Assembly: GCA_028599035.1 (NCBI GenBank)
Contig: JAQRMT010000011.1
Location: 1-5,484 of the forward strand
Length of the DNA: 5,484 bases
Direction of reading: 5' to 3'
Origin: Gammaproteobacteria bacterium
Lineage (GTDB): Bacteria > Pseudomonadota > Gammaproteobacteria > PS1 > Pseudothioglobaceae
In this document: positions 1-5,416 of the stretch, one piece after another
Layout: every line of letters starts with the position of its first letter
Numbering within the stretch: the stretch's first letter is position 1
Translations under genes and position numbers: made by a program
Notes under the pieces: model-generated
Seen by the model: the letters and a program-made list of their open reading frames with translations, nothing else
The model's database searches: none
What the model was told of the DNA's origin: nothing

Positions 1-1
1 G

Positions 2-150
2 GATAGGGAGAACAAAAAAGTCGTTAGAATTGAAGCGCAAGATTTACCTGAATATAAATACAAAGATTAACCAACCTAGCCAAAGGCTTGCAATTTCACT
101 TAGAAGACCGTGTTTTAACCTATAACAACAAAACCATTGTATTTAGCTAG
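2..150 (+). pseudogene. C-terminal end of an unidentified gene, apparently frameshifted
   Basis: The gene enters from outside the window. From base 2 it reads as a hydrophilic tail ending in EYKYKD and a TAA at 68-70. A different frame, open from 58, then continues with protein-like sequence (LAKGLQFHLEDRV, TYNNKTIVFS) to a TAG at 148-150. Restoring a single T in the gattaacc stretch near 66-72 joins the two frames without a gap, giving KDLTNLAKG across the joint. This suggests one gene with a one-base deletion, either real or a sequencing error. The alternating polar/hydrophobic pattern suggests beta strands and vaguely recalls the LptC/LptA periplasmic fold, but the context (followed by convergent cbbR, not lptA/lptB) does not support that and I make no assignment. 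If the frameshift is not real, the gene simply ends at 70 and 71-146 is intergenic. Confidence 0.45.
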
Positions 151-1025
151 CTGTTTTCAATAATAAAATCTTTAAAGCGCTGTGCAATAGGCGAAGGTTG
201 CGTTTTGGCACTATGCACAACATGCCAATGACGAGTGATTGGGAATTTGTCAACATTGAGTTGCTTGATAATATTATTTTTTAGCTCTAATTGAACGGTG
301 TGCTTAGACACAAAGCCAATCCCAAGCCCCGCCTGAACCGCTTCAATAATTGCTTCATTTGAGTTAATTTCAATTTCAGAATTAAATTTCATTCCTAAGG
401 TTTTCTCAACAGTAATACGCGTGCCAGACCCTTGTTCACGAGTGATTAGGGTTTCTTTGCTTAGAGCTTTGATGGAATTGTGTTTATTTTTAAGCAGTGG
501 ATGGTCAGGGTGAGCAATAGCGATAAGTGGGTTTTCCATAAAAGGCTGGGTGGTCAGCGACATATCAGCGGGCGGCTCACCCATAATCACCAAATCGGCG
601 TTATGATTGGTGAGTTTTTCTAACAACAGTTTACGATTAGTGACTTCTAAGTGAAATGTCATATCTGGGTATTGTTTTTTAAATTGCGCCAGTACACGAG
701 AGACAAAAGAGTTGGTAGTGGTAGCGACGGATATTTCTAAGTGCCCAGAATCTGGGTTTAAGGTTTGCTCAATATCTGCCTTTGATTGTTCGAGTTTGGA
801 GATTACGCTTAGACAAGTTTGGTAAAATTTCTTACCAATATAAGTAGGAGAGACTTTTTTTCCTTTGGTGTTTAGCATATCGGCACCGATGTTTTTTGTT
901 AGTTGTTGGATTTGCATATAGACAGCTGGTTGGGTAATGTAAAGTTCTTTACTGGCCTTGGTGAAGCTTTTTAAACGCACAACCGCCTCAAAACTATAGA
1001 GTTGCTTAAGGGTATAATTAATCAT
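147..1025 (-). CDS. cbbR: LysR-type transcriptional regulator of RuBisCO genes, CbbR
   Basis: This 292-aa protein has the normal length and layout of a LysR-family regulator. The N-terminal winged helix-turn-helix lies at about residues 4-62, with the recognition-helix stretch SFTKASKELYITQPAV at 20-35. A linker helix follows at about 63-90, and a periplasmic-binding-protein-like effector domain at about 95-290. REQGSGTR (197-204) and AVQAGLGIGFVS (229-240) are typical of the CbbR/CysB-like effector domain. It is divergent from cbbL across a 94-base gap, the classic cbbR position, which is the main reason for choosing CbbR over another LysR protein. Family members sense Calvin-cycle metabolites and activate cbb transcription while repressing themselves. 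The ATG at 1023-1025 is kept because it starts the conserved N-terminus (TLKQLYSF), although no clear Shine-Dalgarno sequence precedes it on the minus strand. The stop overlaps the convergent upstream gene by a few bases. Confidence 0.88.
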   Translation of the reverse strand: MINYTLKQLYSFEAVVRLKSFTKASKELYITQPAVYMQIQQLTKNIGADMLNTKGKKVSPTYIGKKFYQTCLSVISKLEQSKADIEQTLNPDSGHLEISVATTTNSFVSRVLAQFKKQYPDMTFHLEVTNRKLLLEKLTNHNADLVIMGEPPADMSLTTQPFMENPLIAIAHPDHPLLKNKHNSIKALSKETLITREQGSGTRITVEKTLGMKFNSEIEINSNEAIIEAVQAGLGIGFVSKHTVQLELKNNIIKQLNVDKFPITRHWHVVHSAKTQPSPIAQRFKDFIIENS

Positions 1026-1037
1026 AAATAAAACTTA

Positions 1038-1052
1038 TTATTTAATAAATAA
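1038..1052. promoter_or_regulatory. Perfect 15-bp palindrome, candidate CbbR binding site
   Basis: The sequence TTATTTA-A-TAAATAA is a perfect dyad (7+1+7) and contains T-N11-A (T1039, A1051), the LysR-box pattern. It ends 12 bases upstream of the cbbR start codon and is centred about 50 bases upstream of the predicted cbbL transcription start, so it could serve both autorepression and cbbL activation. Another TTATTTA half-site lies at 1066-1072 inside the cbbL promoter spacer. A 9-bp inverted repeat (1047-1055 and 1067-1075) links the two. The whole gap is very AT-rich, so chance dyads are not rare; binding is inferred. Confidence 0.5.
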
Positions 1053-1059
1053 ATATTAT

Positions 1060-1088
1060 TTTACATTATTTATTTGTTATTGTATGAT
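1060..1088 (+). promoter_or_regulatory. Sigma70-type promoter for cbbLS
   Basis: The -35 box TTTACA (1060-1065) and -10 box TATGAT (1083-1088) each match the consensus at five of six bases and are separated by exactly 17 bases. Transcription would start near 1095, leaving a leader of about 25 bases that contains the cbbL ribosome binding site. The -35 box and spacer overlap the candidate CbbR half-sites. A start near 1095 also excludes the upstream in-frame ATG at 1084 as the cbbL start. Confidence 0.6.
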
Positions 1089-1119
1089 AAGCGTTCTTTT
1101 AATGAAAGGAGACCATAAA

Positions 1120-2538
1120 ATGGCTAAAGTTTATGATGCGGGCGTAAAGGACTACCGCGAAACTTATTGGATGCCAGACTATACGCCTTTAGAGACGGAT
1201 ATTCTAGCTTGTTTTAAAGTAACACCACAAGACGGTGTACCTAGAGAAGAGGTTGCAGCAGCGGTTGCAGCAGAATCTTCTACAGGTACTTGGACAACAG
1301 TATGGACAGATCTATTGACCGATCTTGATCACTACAAAGGTCGCGCCTATGCGATTGAAGATGTGCCAGGTGATGACACATGTTTCTATGCATTTGTTGC
1401 CTACCCAATTGATTTATTTGAGGAAGGTTCAGTAGTAAACGTAATGACTTCATTAGTAGGTAACGTATTCGGTTTTAAAGCATTACGCGCACTTAGACTT
1501 GAAGACATCAGATTCCCAATTGCATATGTAATGACTTGTAATGGTCCGCCGCAAGGTATTCAGATGGAGCGTGATATTTTAAATAAATACGGTCGTCCTT
1601 TATTAGGTTGTACGATTAAGCCTAAGTTAGGTTTATCCGCTAAAAATTACGGTCGTGCTTGTTATGAAGGCCTTCGTGGTGGTTTAGACTTCACCAAAGA
1701 TGATGAAAACATTAACTCACAGCCGTTTATGCGTTGGAGAGGTCGTTTTGACTTTGTTATGGAAGCAATCCATAAAGCAGAAGCTGAGACTGGCGAACGC
1801 AAAGGACACTACTTAAATGTAACAGCGCCAACTTCTGATGAAATGATGAAACGAGCTGAGTATGCAAAAGAAATTGGTGCGCCAATTATTATGCATGACT
1901 ACATTACGGGTGGTTGGACTGCTAACACAGGTCTAGCGCAATGGTGTCAAGACAACGGTATGTTGTTACATATTCACCGTGCAATGCACGCGGTATTAGA
2001 TCGTAATCCGCATCACGGTATCCATTTCCGCGTATTAGCTAAGATTTTGCGTCTATCTGGTGGTGATCATTTACACTCAGGTACGGTTGTAGGTAAGCTT
2101 GAAGGTGACCGTGAGGCTACTTTAGGTTGGATTGACATTATGCGTGATTCATTTATTAAAGAAGACCGCTCTCGTGGCATCTTCTTTGACCAAGATTGGG
2201 GCTCTATGCCAGGTGTAATTCCTGTTGCCTCTGGCGGTATTCATGTATGGCATATGCCAGCACTAGTTAATATCTTCGGCGATGATTCTTGCTTACAGTT
2301 TGGTGGCGGCACACTGGGTCACCCATGGGGTAACGCAGCAGGTGCGGCAGCTAACCGTGTAGCGGTTGAAGCTTGTGTTGAAGCGCGTAATATGGGTCGT
2401 GAACTTGAGAAGGAAGGTAAAGACATCCTTACTTCTGCAGCTAAACACAGCCCTGAATTGGCGATTGCGATGGAAACTTGGAAAGAAATCAAGTTTGAAT
2501 TCGACACCGTTGATAAGATTGACGCGGCGCATAAGTAA
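1120..2538 (+). CDS. cbbL: RuBisCO form I large subunit (form IA, probably IAq type)
   Basis: This 472-aa protein is the catalytic subunit of ribulose-1,5-bisphosphate carboxylase/oxygenase, which fixes CO2 onto RuBP in the Calvin cycle. Length is normal for form I. Active-site residues line up with the spinach enzyme at a constant offset of 8: E52 in ESSTGTW, N115 in LVGNVFGF, base K167 in TIKPKLGL, carbamylated K193 with Mg ligands D195 and E196 in DFTKDDEN, H286 and R287 in HIHRAMHA, H319, and loop-6 K326 in GTVVGKLEG. None is missing. The ATG at 1120 is chosen because AAAGGAG (1105-1111) sits 8 bases upstream and MAKVYDAGVKDY is the usual proteobacterial N-terminus; an in-frame ATG at 1084 lies within the predicted promoter. 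cbbS follows 26 bases later. The sequence reads as the proteobacterial IA branch, and the linked cbbQ with no carboxysome genes in view points to IAq rather than IAc. Confidence 0.97.
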   Translation: MAKVYDAGVKDYRETYWMPDYTPLETDILACFKVTPQDGVPREEVAAAVAAESSTGTWTTVWTDLLTDLDHYKGRAYAIEDVPGDDTCFYAFVAYPIDLFEEGSVVNVMTSLVGNVFGFKALRALRLEDIRFPIAYVMTCNGPPQGIQMERDILNKYGRPLLGCTIKPKLGLSAKNYGRACYEGLRGGLDFTKDDENINSQPFMRWRGRFDFVMEAIHKAEAETGERKGHYLNVTAPTSDEMMKRAEYAKEIGAPIIMHDYITGGWTANTGLAQWCQDNGMLLHIHRAMHAVLDRNPHHGIHFRVLAKILRLSGGDHLHSGTVVGKLEGDREATLGWIDIMRDSFIKEDRSRGIFFDQDWGSMPGVIPVASGGIHVWHMPALVNIFGDDSCLQFGGGTLGHPWGNAAGAAANRVAVEACVEARNMGRELEKEGKDILTSAAKHSPELAIAMETWKEIKFEFDTVDKIDAAHK

Positions 2539-2564
2539 TATTAATTTAATATAGGAGTTATAAA

Positions 2565-2912
2565 ATGAATGATTATCAATCAAGTCTAGGTAATGTAGAA
2601 AGTCGTAAATTTGAAACTTTTTCATATCTACCAACAATGAGTGACGAGCAGACTCGTACACAAATTCAATACATTGTTGACAAGGGCTGGAACCCTAGCA
2701 TTGAACACACTGAGCCTGAACATGCTGCTGGTGCATATTGGTATATGTGGAAGTTGCCGATGTTTGGTGAAACCGATGTTGATGCCATTATGAAGGAGTT
2801 AGAAGCCTGTCATACTGCCCATCCTAACAATCATGTTCGTCTGTTAGGTTTGGACAACTTTGCACAATGTGCAGGCACTTCAATGGTTATTTACCGTGGT
2901 CAAACGGTTTAA
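2565..2912 (+). CDS. cbbS: RuBisCO form I small subunit
   Basis: This 115-aa protein is the small subunit that caps the L8 core to make the L8S8 holoenzyme. Family landmarks are KFETFSYLP (15-23), DEQTRTQIQYIVDKGW (27-42), the YWYMWKLPMFGETD block (58-71), the conserved helix MKELEACHTAHP (76-87), and the C-terminal VRLLGLDNFAQ and MVIYRG strands. Length is typical of form IA small subunits. AGGAG at 2553-2557 lies 7 bases before the ATG. It is co-transcribed with cbbL (26-base gap) and is followed by a strong terminator, so cbbLS is probably a transcription unit by itself with limited readthrough. Confidence 0.96.
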   Translation: MNDYQSSLGNVESRKFETFSYLPTMSDEQTRTQIQYIVDKGWNPSIEHTEPEHAAGAYWYMWKLPMFGETDVDAIMKELEACHTAHPNNHVRLLGLDNFAQCAGTSMVIYRGQTV

Positions 2913-2931
2913 TTTTTACTGAAGTTTTAAC

Positions 2932-2963
2932 AAAAAACCCCGACTCTTTTGTTGGGGTTTTTT
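2932..2963 (+). terminator. Rho-independent terminator after cbbS
   Basis: AAAAAACCCC (2932-2941) pairs perfectly with GGGGTTTTTT (2954-2963). The stem extends inward by three more pairs (one G-U) to a 6-base loop, TCTTTT. The GC core followed by a run of six T makes an efficient intrinsic terminator, and the matching A run upstream means it could also work on the opposite strand. It lies 20 bases after the cbbS stop. Confidence 0.88.
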
Positions 2964-2967
2964 GCTT

Positions 2968-3021
2968 AAACCTTTTCAGTATTTAAGTTTGATTTTTTAA
3001 GCTTAAATACTGAAAAAGTTT
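2968..3021. repeat. Long inverted repeat (20-bp arms) between cbbS and the activase genes
   Basis: Arms 2968-2987 and 3002-3021 are complementary at 19 of 20 positions (the exception is C2972 against A3017), with a 14-base loop. The repeat starts five bases after the terminator and ends nine bases before the ribosome binding site of the next gene. It has few G-C pairs and no T tract after it, so it is not a typical intrinsic terminator. More likely roles are an RNA hairpin stabilising the downstream mRNA's 5' end, a processing site, or a protein-binding dyad. A TATAAT at 3022-3027 lacks a matching -35, and a start there would cut off the ribosome binding site. Confidence 0.75.
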
Positions 3022-3040
3022 TATAATTAAGGATAAAAAA

Positions 3041-3355
3041 ATGGCAAAGCCAGACAAATATATAGGCATTAATAATGACCTTAATGGAGGAATGACCTCA
3101 ATTGGAAAAATCATTAGAGACGCTTGGGTGTTTGGACTAATTAATGAAGATGAAACCTGTGAAGGCTGGAATTTAGCAGGGATTGATGCGTTATTGCAAA
3201 AAGTCAATAACGAGTGGGATAAATATGGATGCATGGCCAGCCACTTGCCGCCAGAATTGCGTGAAAAGCATTTTAAAATTCACGACGCCGCCATCCAAAA
3301 AGCCAAACAGGCTGGCTGGTCGGGCGACAATGAAACAGATGATGAAGACGAATAA
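3041..3355 (+). CDS. Uncharacterised 104-aa acidic-tailed protein between cbbS and cbbQ
   Basis: I do not recognise an established function. The protein is small and soluble, with no signal peptide or membrane segment. It opens with an ordered-looking N-terminal half (YIGINNDLNGGMTSIGK at 7-23, then RDAWVFGLINEDETCEGW at 26-43), continues with amphipathic helices (about 46-60 and 69-92), and ends in an acidic tail (about 95-104, rich in D and E). Two cysteines (40 and 64) are not in a metal-binding pattern. AGGA at 3030-3033 lies 7 bases before the ATG, and cbbQ begins 17 bases after the stop, so the two are probably co-translated from one mRNA. Base composition matches the cbb genes, not the AT-rich region downstream, so it appears native to the locus. 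Placement suggests a role with RuBisCO or its activase, which is inference from context alone. Confidence 0.85.
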   Translation: MAKPDKYIGINNDLNGGMTSIGKIIRDAWVFGLINEDETCEGWNLAGIDALLQKVNNEWDKYGCMASHLPPELREKHFKIHDAAIQKAKQAGWSGDNETDDEDE

Positions 3356-3372
3356 AATCAACGGAGAGAATA

Positions 3373-4188
3373 ATGAGTGAACTAACAGTAGATGCAAAAC
3401 AATACCTAATTAAAGACGCCCCTTACTATGAGGCAATCTCAAACGAAGTGGAACTTTATGAATCGGCTTACGGTGTGCGTATGCCAATGATGATTAAAGG
3501 GCCAACAGGTTGTGGAAAGTCTCGTTTTGTTGAGTATATGGCGCACAAGCTAAATAAGCCGCTGATTAGCGTTGCTTGTAACGAAGATATGACCGCATCA
3601 GACTTAGTCGGCCGTTTTTTGTTAGACAAAGACGGCACTAAATGGCAAGACGGTCCTTTAACTACAGCAGCGAGAATAGGCGCTATTTGTTACCTTGATG
3701 AAATTGTAGAGGCACGACAAGATACCACTGTAGTTATCCATCCATTAACCGATCACCGCCGTGAGTTGCCTTTGGATAAAAAAGGTGAGCTGGTTAAGGC
3801 GCATCCTGATTTTCAATTAGTTATTTCTTACAATCCTGGTTATCAATCGCTGATGAAAGATTTAAAACAATCCACTAAACAACGCTTTGGCGGATTGGAC
3901 TTTGATTATCCAGAAACTGAATTAGAAGTGTCAATTGTCACCAAAGAGTCAGGTGTTGATGAAAAAATGGCAGAAAAATTGGTGCAAATCGCACACCGTG
4001 CCAGAAACCTTAAAGGACACGGTTTAGATGAGGGTATCTCCACTCGTTTATTGGTATATGCAGGTCAACTCATTGCCAAAGGTGTCAACGCAGAAGCAGC
4101 ATGTTCAATGACTATGATTACGCCACTTACCGATGACCCTGATATGCGTGATACATTGCACGCAGCAGTGCAGACTTTTTTAGGTTAA
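3373..4188 (+). CDS. cbbQ: CbbQ, AAA+ ATPase of the RuBisCO activase (MoxR/NirQ/NorQ family)
   Basis: This 271-aa AAA+ ATPase of the CbbQ/NirQ/NorQ group forms hexamers that, with the von Willebrand A protein CbbO, use ATP to remove inhibitory sugar phosphates from form I RuBisCO. Visible motifs are Walker A GPTGCGKS (43-50), Walker B ICYLDE (105-110), sensor 1 N154 in SYNPGYQ, a likely arginine finger R171 in KQRFGG, and sensor 2 R225 in ISTRLL. The remaining C-terminal helices correspond to the CbbQ C-terminal domain. Length is normal and no key residue is missing. GGAG at 3363-3366 lies 6 bases before the ATG. It follows the 104-aa gene by 17 bases. CbbO, which normally follows directly, is not present; a restriction-modification module begins 28 bases after the stop with no terminator visible between. 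Confidence 0.94.
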   Translation: MSELTVDAKQYLIKDAPYYEAISNEVELYESAYGVRMPMMIKGPTGCGKSRFVEYMAHKLNKPLISVACNEDMTASDLVGRFLLDKDGTKWQDGPLTTAARIGAICYLDEIVEARQDTTVVIHPLTDHRRELPLDKKGELVKAHPDFQLVISYNPGYQSLMKDLKQSTKQRFGGLDFDYPETELEVSIVTKESGVDEKMAEKLVQIAHRARNLKGHGLDEGISTRLLVYAGQLIAKGVNAEAACSMTMITPLTDDPDMRDTLHAAVQTFLG

Positions 4189-4216
4189 TTTTTAGTGGCA
4201 ACAGTCAAAAAATATT

Positions 4217-4453
4217 GTGATAGAGGTTATAAAATTTCAAAGCATTGAATATGTAATTAGAAACATTGATTTTGTTTTTGGTAGCAGAACTATTGGCATT
4301 AAAAAACTAAACAGTGTGTTGATGAATGAAAATGGCGGATATGTTTCTGATGAGGCAAGAGCAATTGATGAAAATATTTTTTATTTTGTAGAGGAAAGGC
4401 ATTTATTTTTAAATGAAAAAAGCCTTGTTTCAAAAATTATTGCTCAATTATGA
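4217..4453 (+). CDS. Uncharacterised 78-aa protein heading the restriction-modification module
   Basis: No function is recognised. The 78-aa protein contains no helix-turn-helix that would make it an obvious controller (C) protein. The C-terminal half, including GYVSDEARAIDENIFYFV (41-58), has the look of a conserved small domain. The only in-frame start near the N-terminus is GTG at 4217, without a clear Shine-Dalgarno sequence, so translation may be weak or depend on readthrough from cbbQ. The stop overlaps the methyltransferase start in an ATGA (4450-4453), implying translational coupling and a shared origin. The DNA is strongly AT-rich (13 G/C in the 60 bases 4381-4440, against 27 in 3721-3780 within cbbQ), in keeping with acquisition by transfer. 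Confidence 0.65.
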   Translation: MIEVIKFQSIEYVIRNIDFVFGSRTIGIKKLNSVLMNENGGYVSDEARAIDENIFYFVEERHLFLNEKSLVSKIIAQL

Positions 4454-4827
4454 ACTCCTATTTTAAAGATAAATCAGTTAAACTTTTTTTAGGCGACAGT
4501 TTAGAGTTGTTAAAGAAAATACCAGCTGAAAGTGTCGATATGATTTTTGCTGACCCCCCTTATAATTTATCTAACGGGGGATTTAGTTGCCATGCTGGAA
4601 AAAGAGTTAGTGTAAATAAAGGTAAATGGGATGAAAGTAAAGGTATTGAAGAAGATTTTAAATTTCATTCAAAATGGATTAAAGCTTGTAAAAGAATTTT
4701 AAAACCTAATGGCAGTATGTGGATTTCGGGCACTTATCATTCTATTTACTCTTGTGGTTTTGCTTTGCAAAAACAAGGTTGGCATATTATCAACGATATT
4801 TCTTGGTTAAAATCAAATGCAGCGTAA
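4450..4827 (+). pseudogene. Truncated DpnA-like DNA (adenine-N6) methyltransferase, N-terminal half only
   Basis: The 125 residues match the N-terminal half of beta-class N6-adenine/N4-cytosine methyltransferases (N6_N4_Mtase family). The catalytic motif IV DPPY is at 35-38 within MIFADPPYNLSNGGF, followed by VSVNKGKWDES (53-63), LKPNGSMWISGTYHSIYS (84-101) and ISWLKSNAA at the end. From memory, this tracks the second DpnII methyltransferase (DpnA), which continues from the same point (WQKTNPAPNLSC) into a target-recognition region and then motifs X and I, including the FxGxG SAM-binding loop, for about 270-290 residues in all. Here a TAA replaces the codon after the second Ala, and I find no continuation in the sequence that follows. 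Without the SAM-binding half the product should be inactive. The start overlaps the previous gene by ATGA; the end overlaps the endonuclease by 11 bases. Confidence 0.8.
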
Positions 4828-5416
4828 AAAATTACTAAACTTATTAGCTGAATATTGCAATGAGCAAGGTAGCAAAACATTCTCACTTAAGCAATTGAAT
4901 GAGCGTTATCAAGATTATAGCGTTATTGGAATTACTGGAAAAACACCACAGGCAACGGTAAGAAGATTATTGCAAGAGTTGCGAGACAAAGATGACTTAT
5001 TAAGTTTTTTACCAAAAAAAGGATTTTATACATTAGGCGGTGAAAAATTAGATTTTTTATTAGATGAGGAAAAAGAAGAATTAAGTAATATTGATTTATC
5101 AAAAGAAACAAATAAGGAAAAAATAGAACACATTAGAGAAACTTATTTTAGGAGCACTAAAATTGTTAAGTTAGCCAAAGAAGTATTGGGGACAAATTGT
5201 TTATACCCAAAGTGCCACAATACTTTTTTAAAAGAGGATAAAAGTCCATATATAGAAGTTCATCATATTGTTCCTTTACACAAGAAAGGCATAGATAAAA
5301 TAGAAAATTTATCGGTTGTTTGTGCTCATCACCACAAAATGTCGCATTTTGCAGATATAAAAACAAAGATAGCAATAGAAAAAATCTTAACAAAAGAAAC
5401 AATGTCAAGATTATGA
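4817..5416 (+). CDS. Winged-helix/HNH restriction endonuclease
   Basis: This 199-aa protein has two recognisable parts. An N-terminal winged helix at about 15-74 includes TPQATVRRLLQELRDKD (43-59) and the wing FLPKKGFYTL, as found in the DNA-binding parts of several Type II endonucleases. A charged linker follows (about 80-108), then a C-terminal HNH nuclease at about 125-180. The nuclease shows Cx4C (C128, C133), EVHHIVPL (147-154, catalytic H149/H150), N164 in ENLSVVC, and a closing C169-x2-H172 with H173 and H177, where the usual fourth zinc cysteine is histidine. All core HNH residues are present, so activity is plausible. The ATG at 4817 lies inside the last codons of the truncated methyltransferase with no Shine-Dalgarno sequence; no other in-frame ATG exists before residue 175. 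Its cutting site cannot be predicted. The gene is very AT-rich (11 G/C in 5041-5100). Confidence 0.78.
   Translation: MQRKKLLNLLAEYCNEQGSKTFSLKQLNERYQDYSVIGITGKTPQATVRRLLQELRDKDDLLSFLPKKGFYTLGGEKLDFLLDEEKEELSNIDLSKETNKEKIEHIRETYFRSTKIVKLAKEVLGTNCLYPKCHNTFLKEDKSPYIEVHHIVPLHKKGIDKIENLSVVCAHHHKMSHFADIKTKIAIEKILTKETMSRL

Noticed and set aside
1084..1119. Upstream in-frame ATG that would lengthen CbbL by 12 residues
   Set aside because: It overlaps the predicted -10 box, would not be on the mRNA, and the added peptide is absent from the family; the ATG at 1120 has a strong ribosome binding site.
2293..2661. Minus-strand ORF of 122 codons across the cbbL end and cbbS start
   Set aside because: It runs antisense to two certain genes, resembles no known family, and has no ribosome binding site.
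3022..3027. Perfect TATAAT before the 104-aa gene as a promoter
   Set aside because: There is no -35 box at proper distance, and a start about seven bases downstream would remove the ribosome binding site at 3030-3033.
2983..3234. Minus-strand ORF of 83 codons opposite the 104-aa gene
   Set aside because: It is the antisense shadow of a plus-strand gene that has a good ribosome binding site and sensible protein composition.
3183..3380. Plus-strand 65-codon ORF inside the 104-aa gene
   Set aside because: Out-of-frame shadow with low-complexity lysine/methionine-rich translation and no start signal.
4189..4216. Terminator after cbbQ
   Set aside because: No hairpin with a following T tract was found in this short gap.
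4817..5416. Endonuclease as a homing endonuclease or group I intron product
   Set aside because: No intron-like structure or interrupted host gene surrounds it; a winged helix plus HNH beside a DpnA-like methylase fits a Type II restriction enzyme better.
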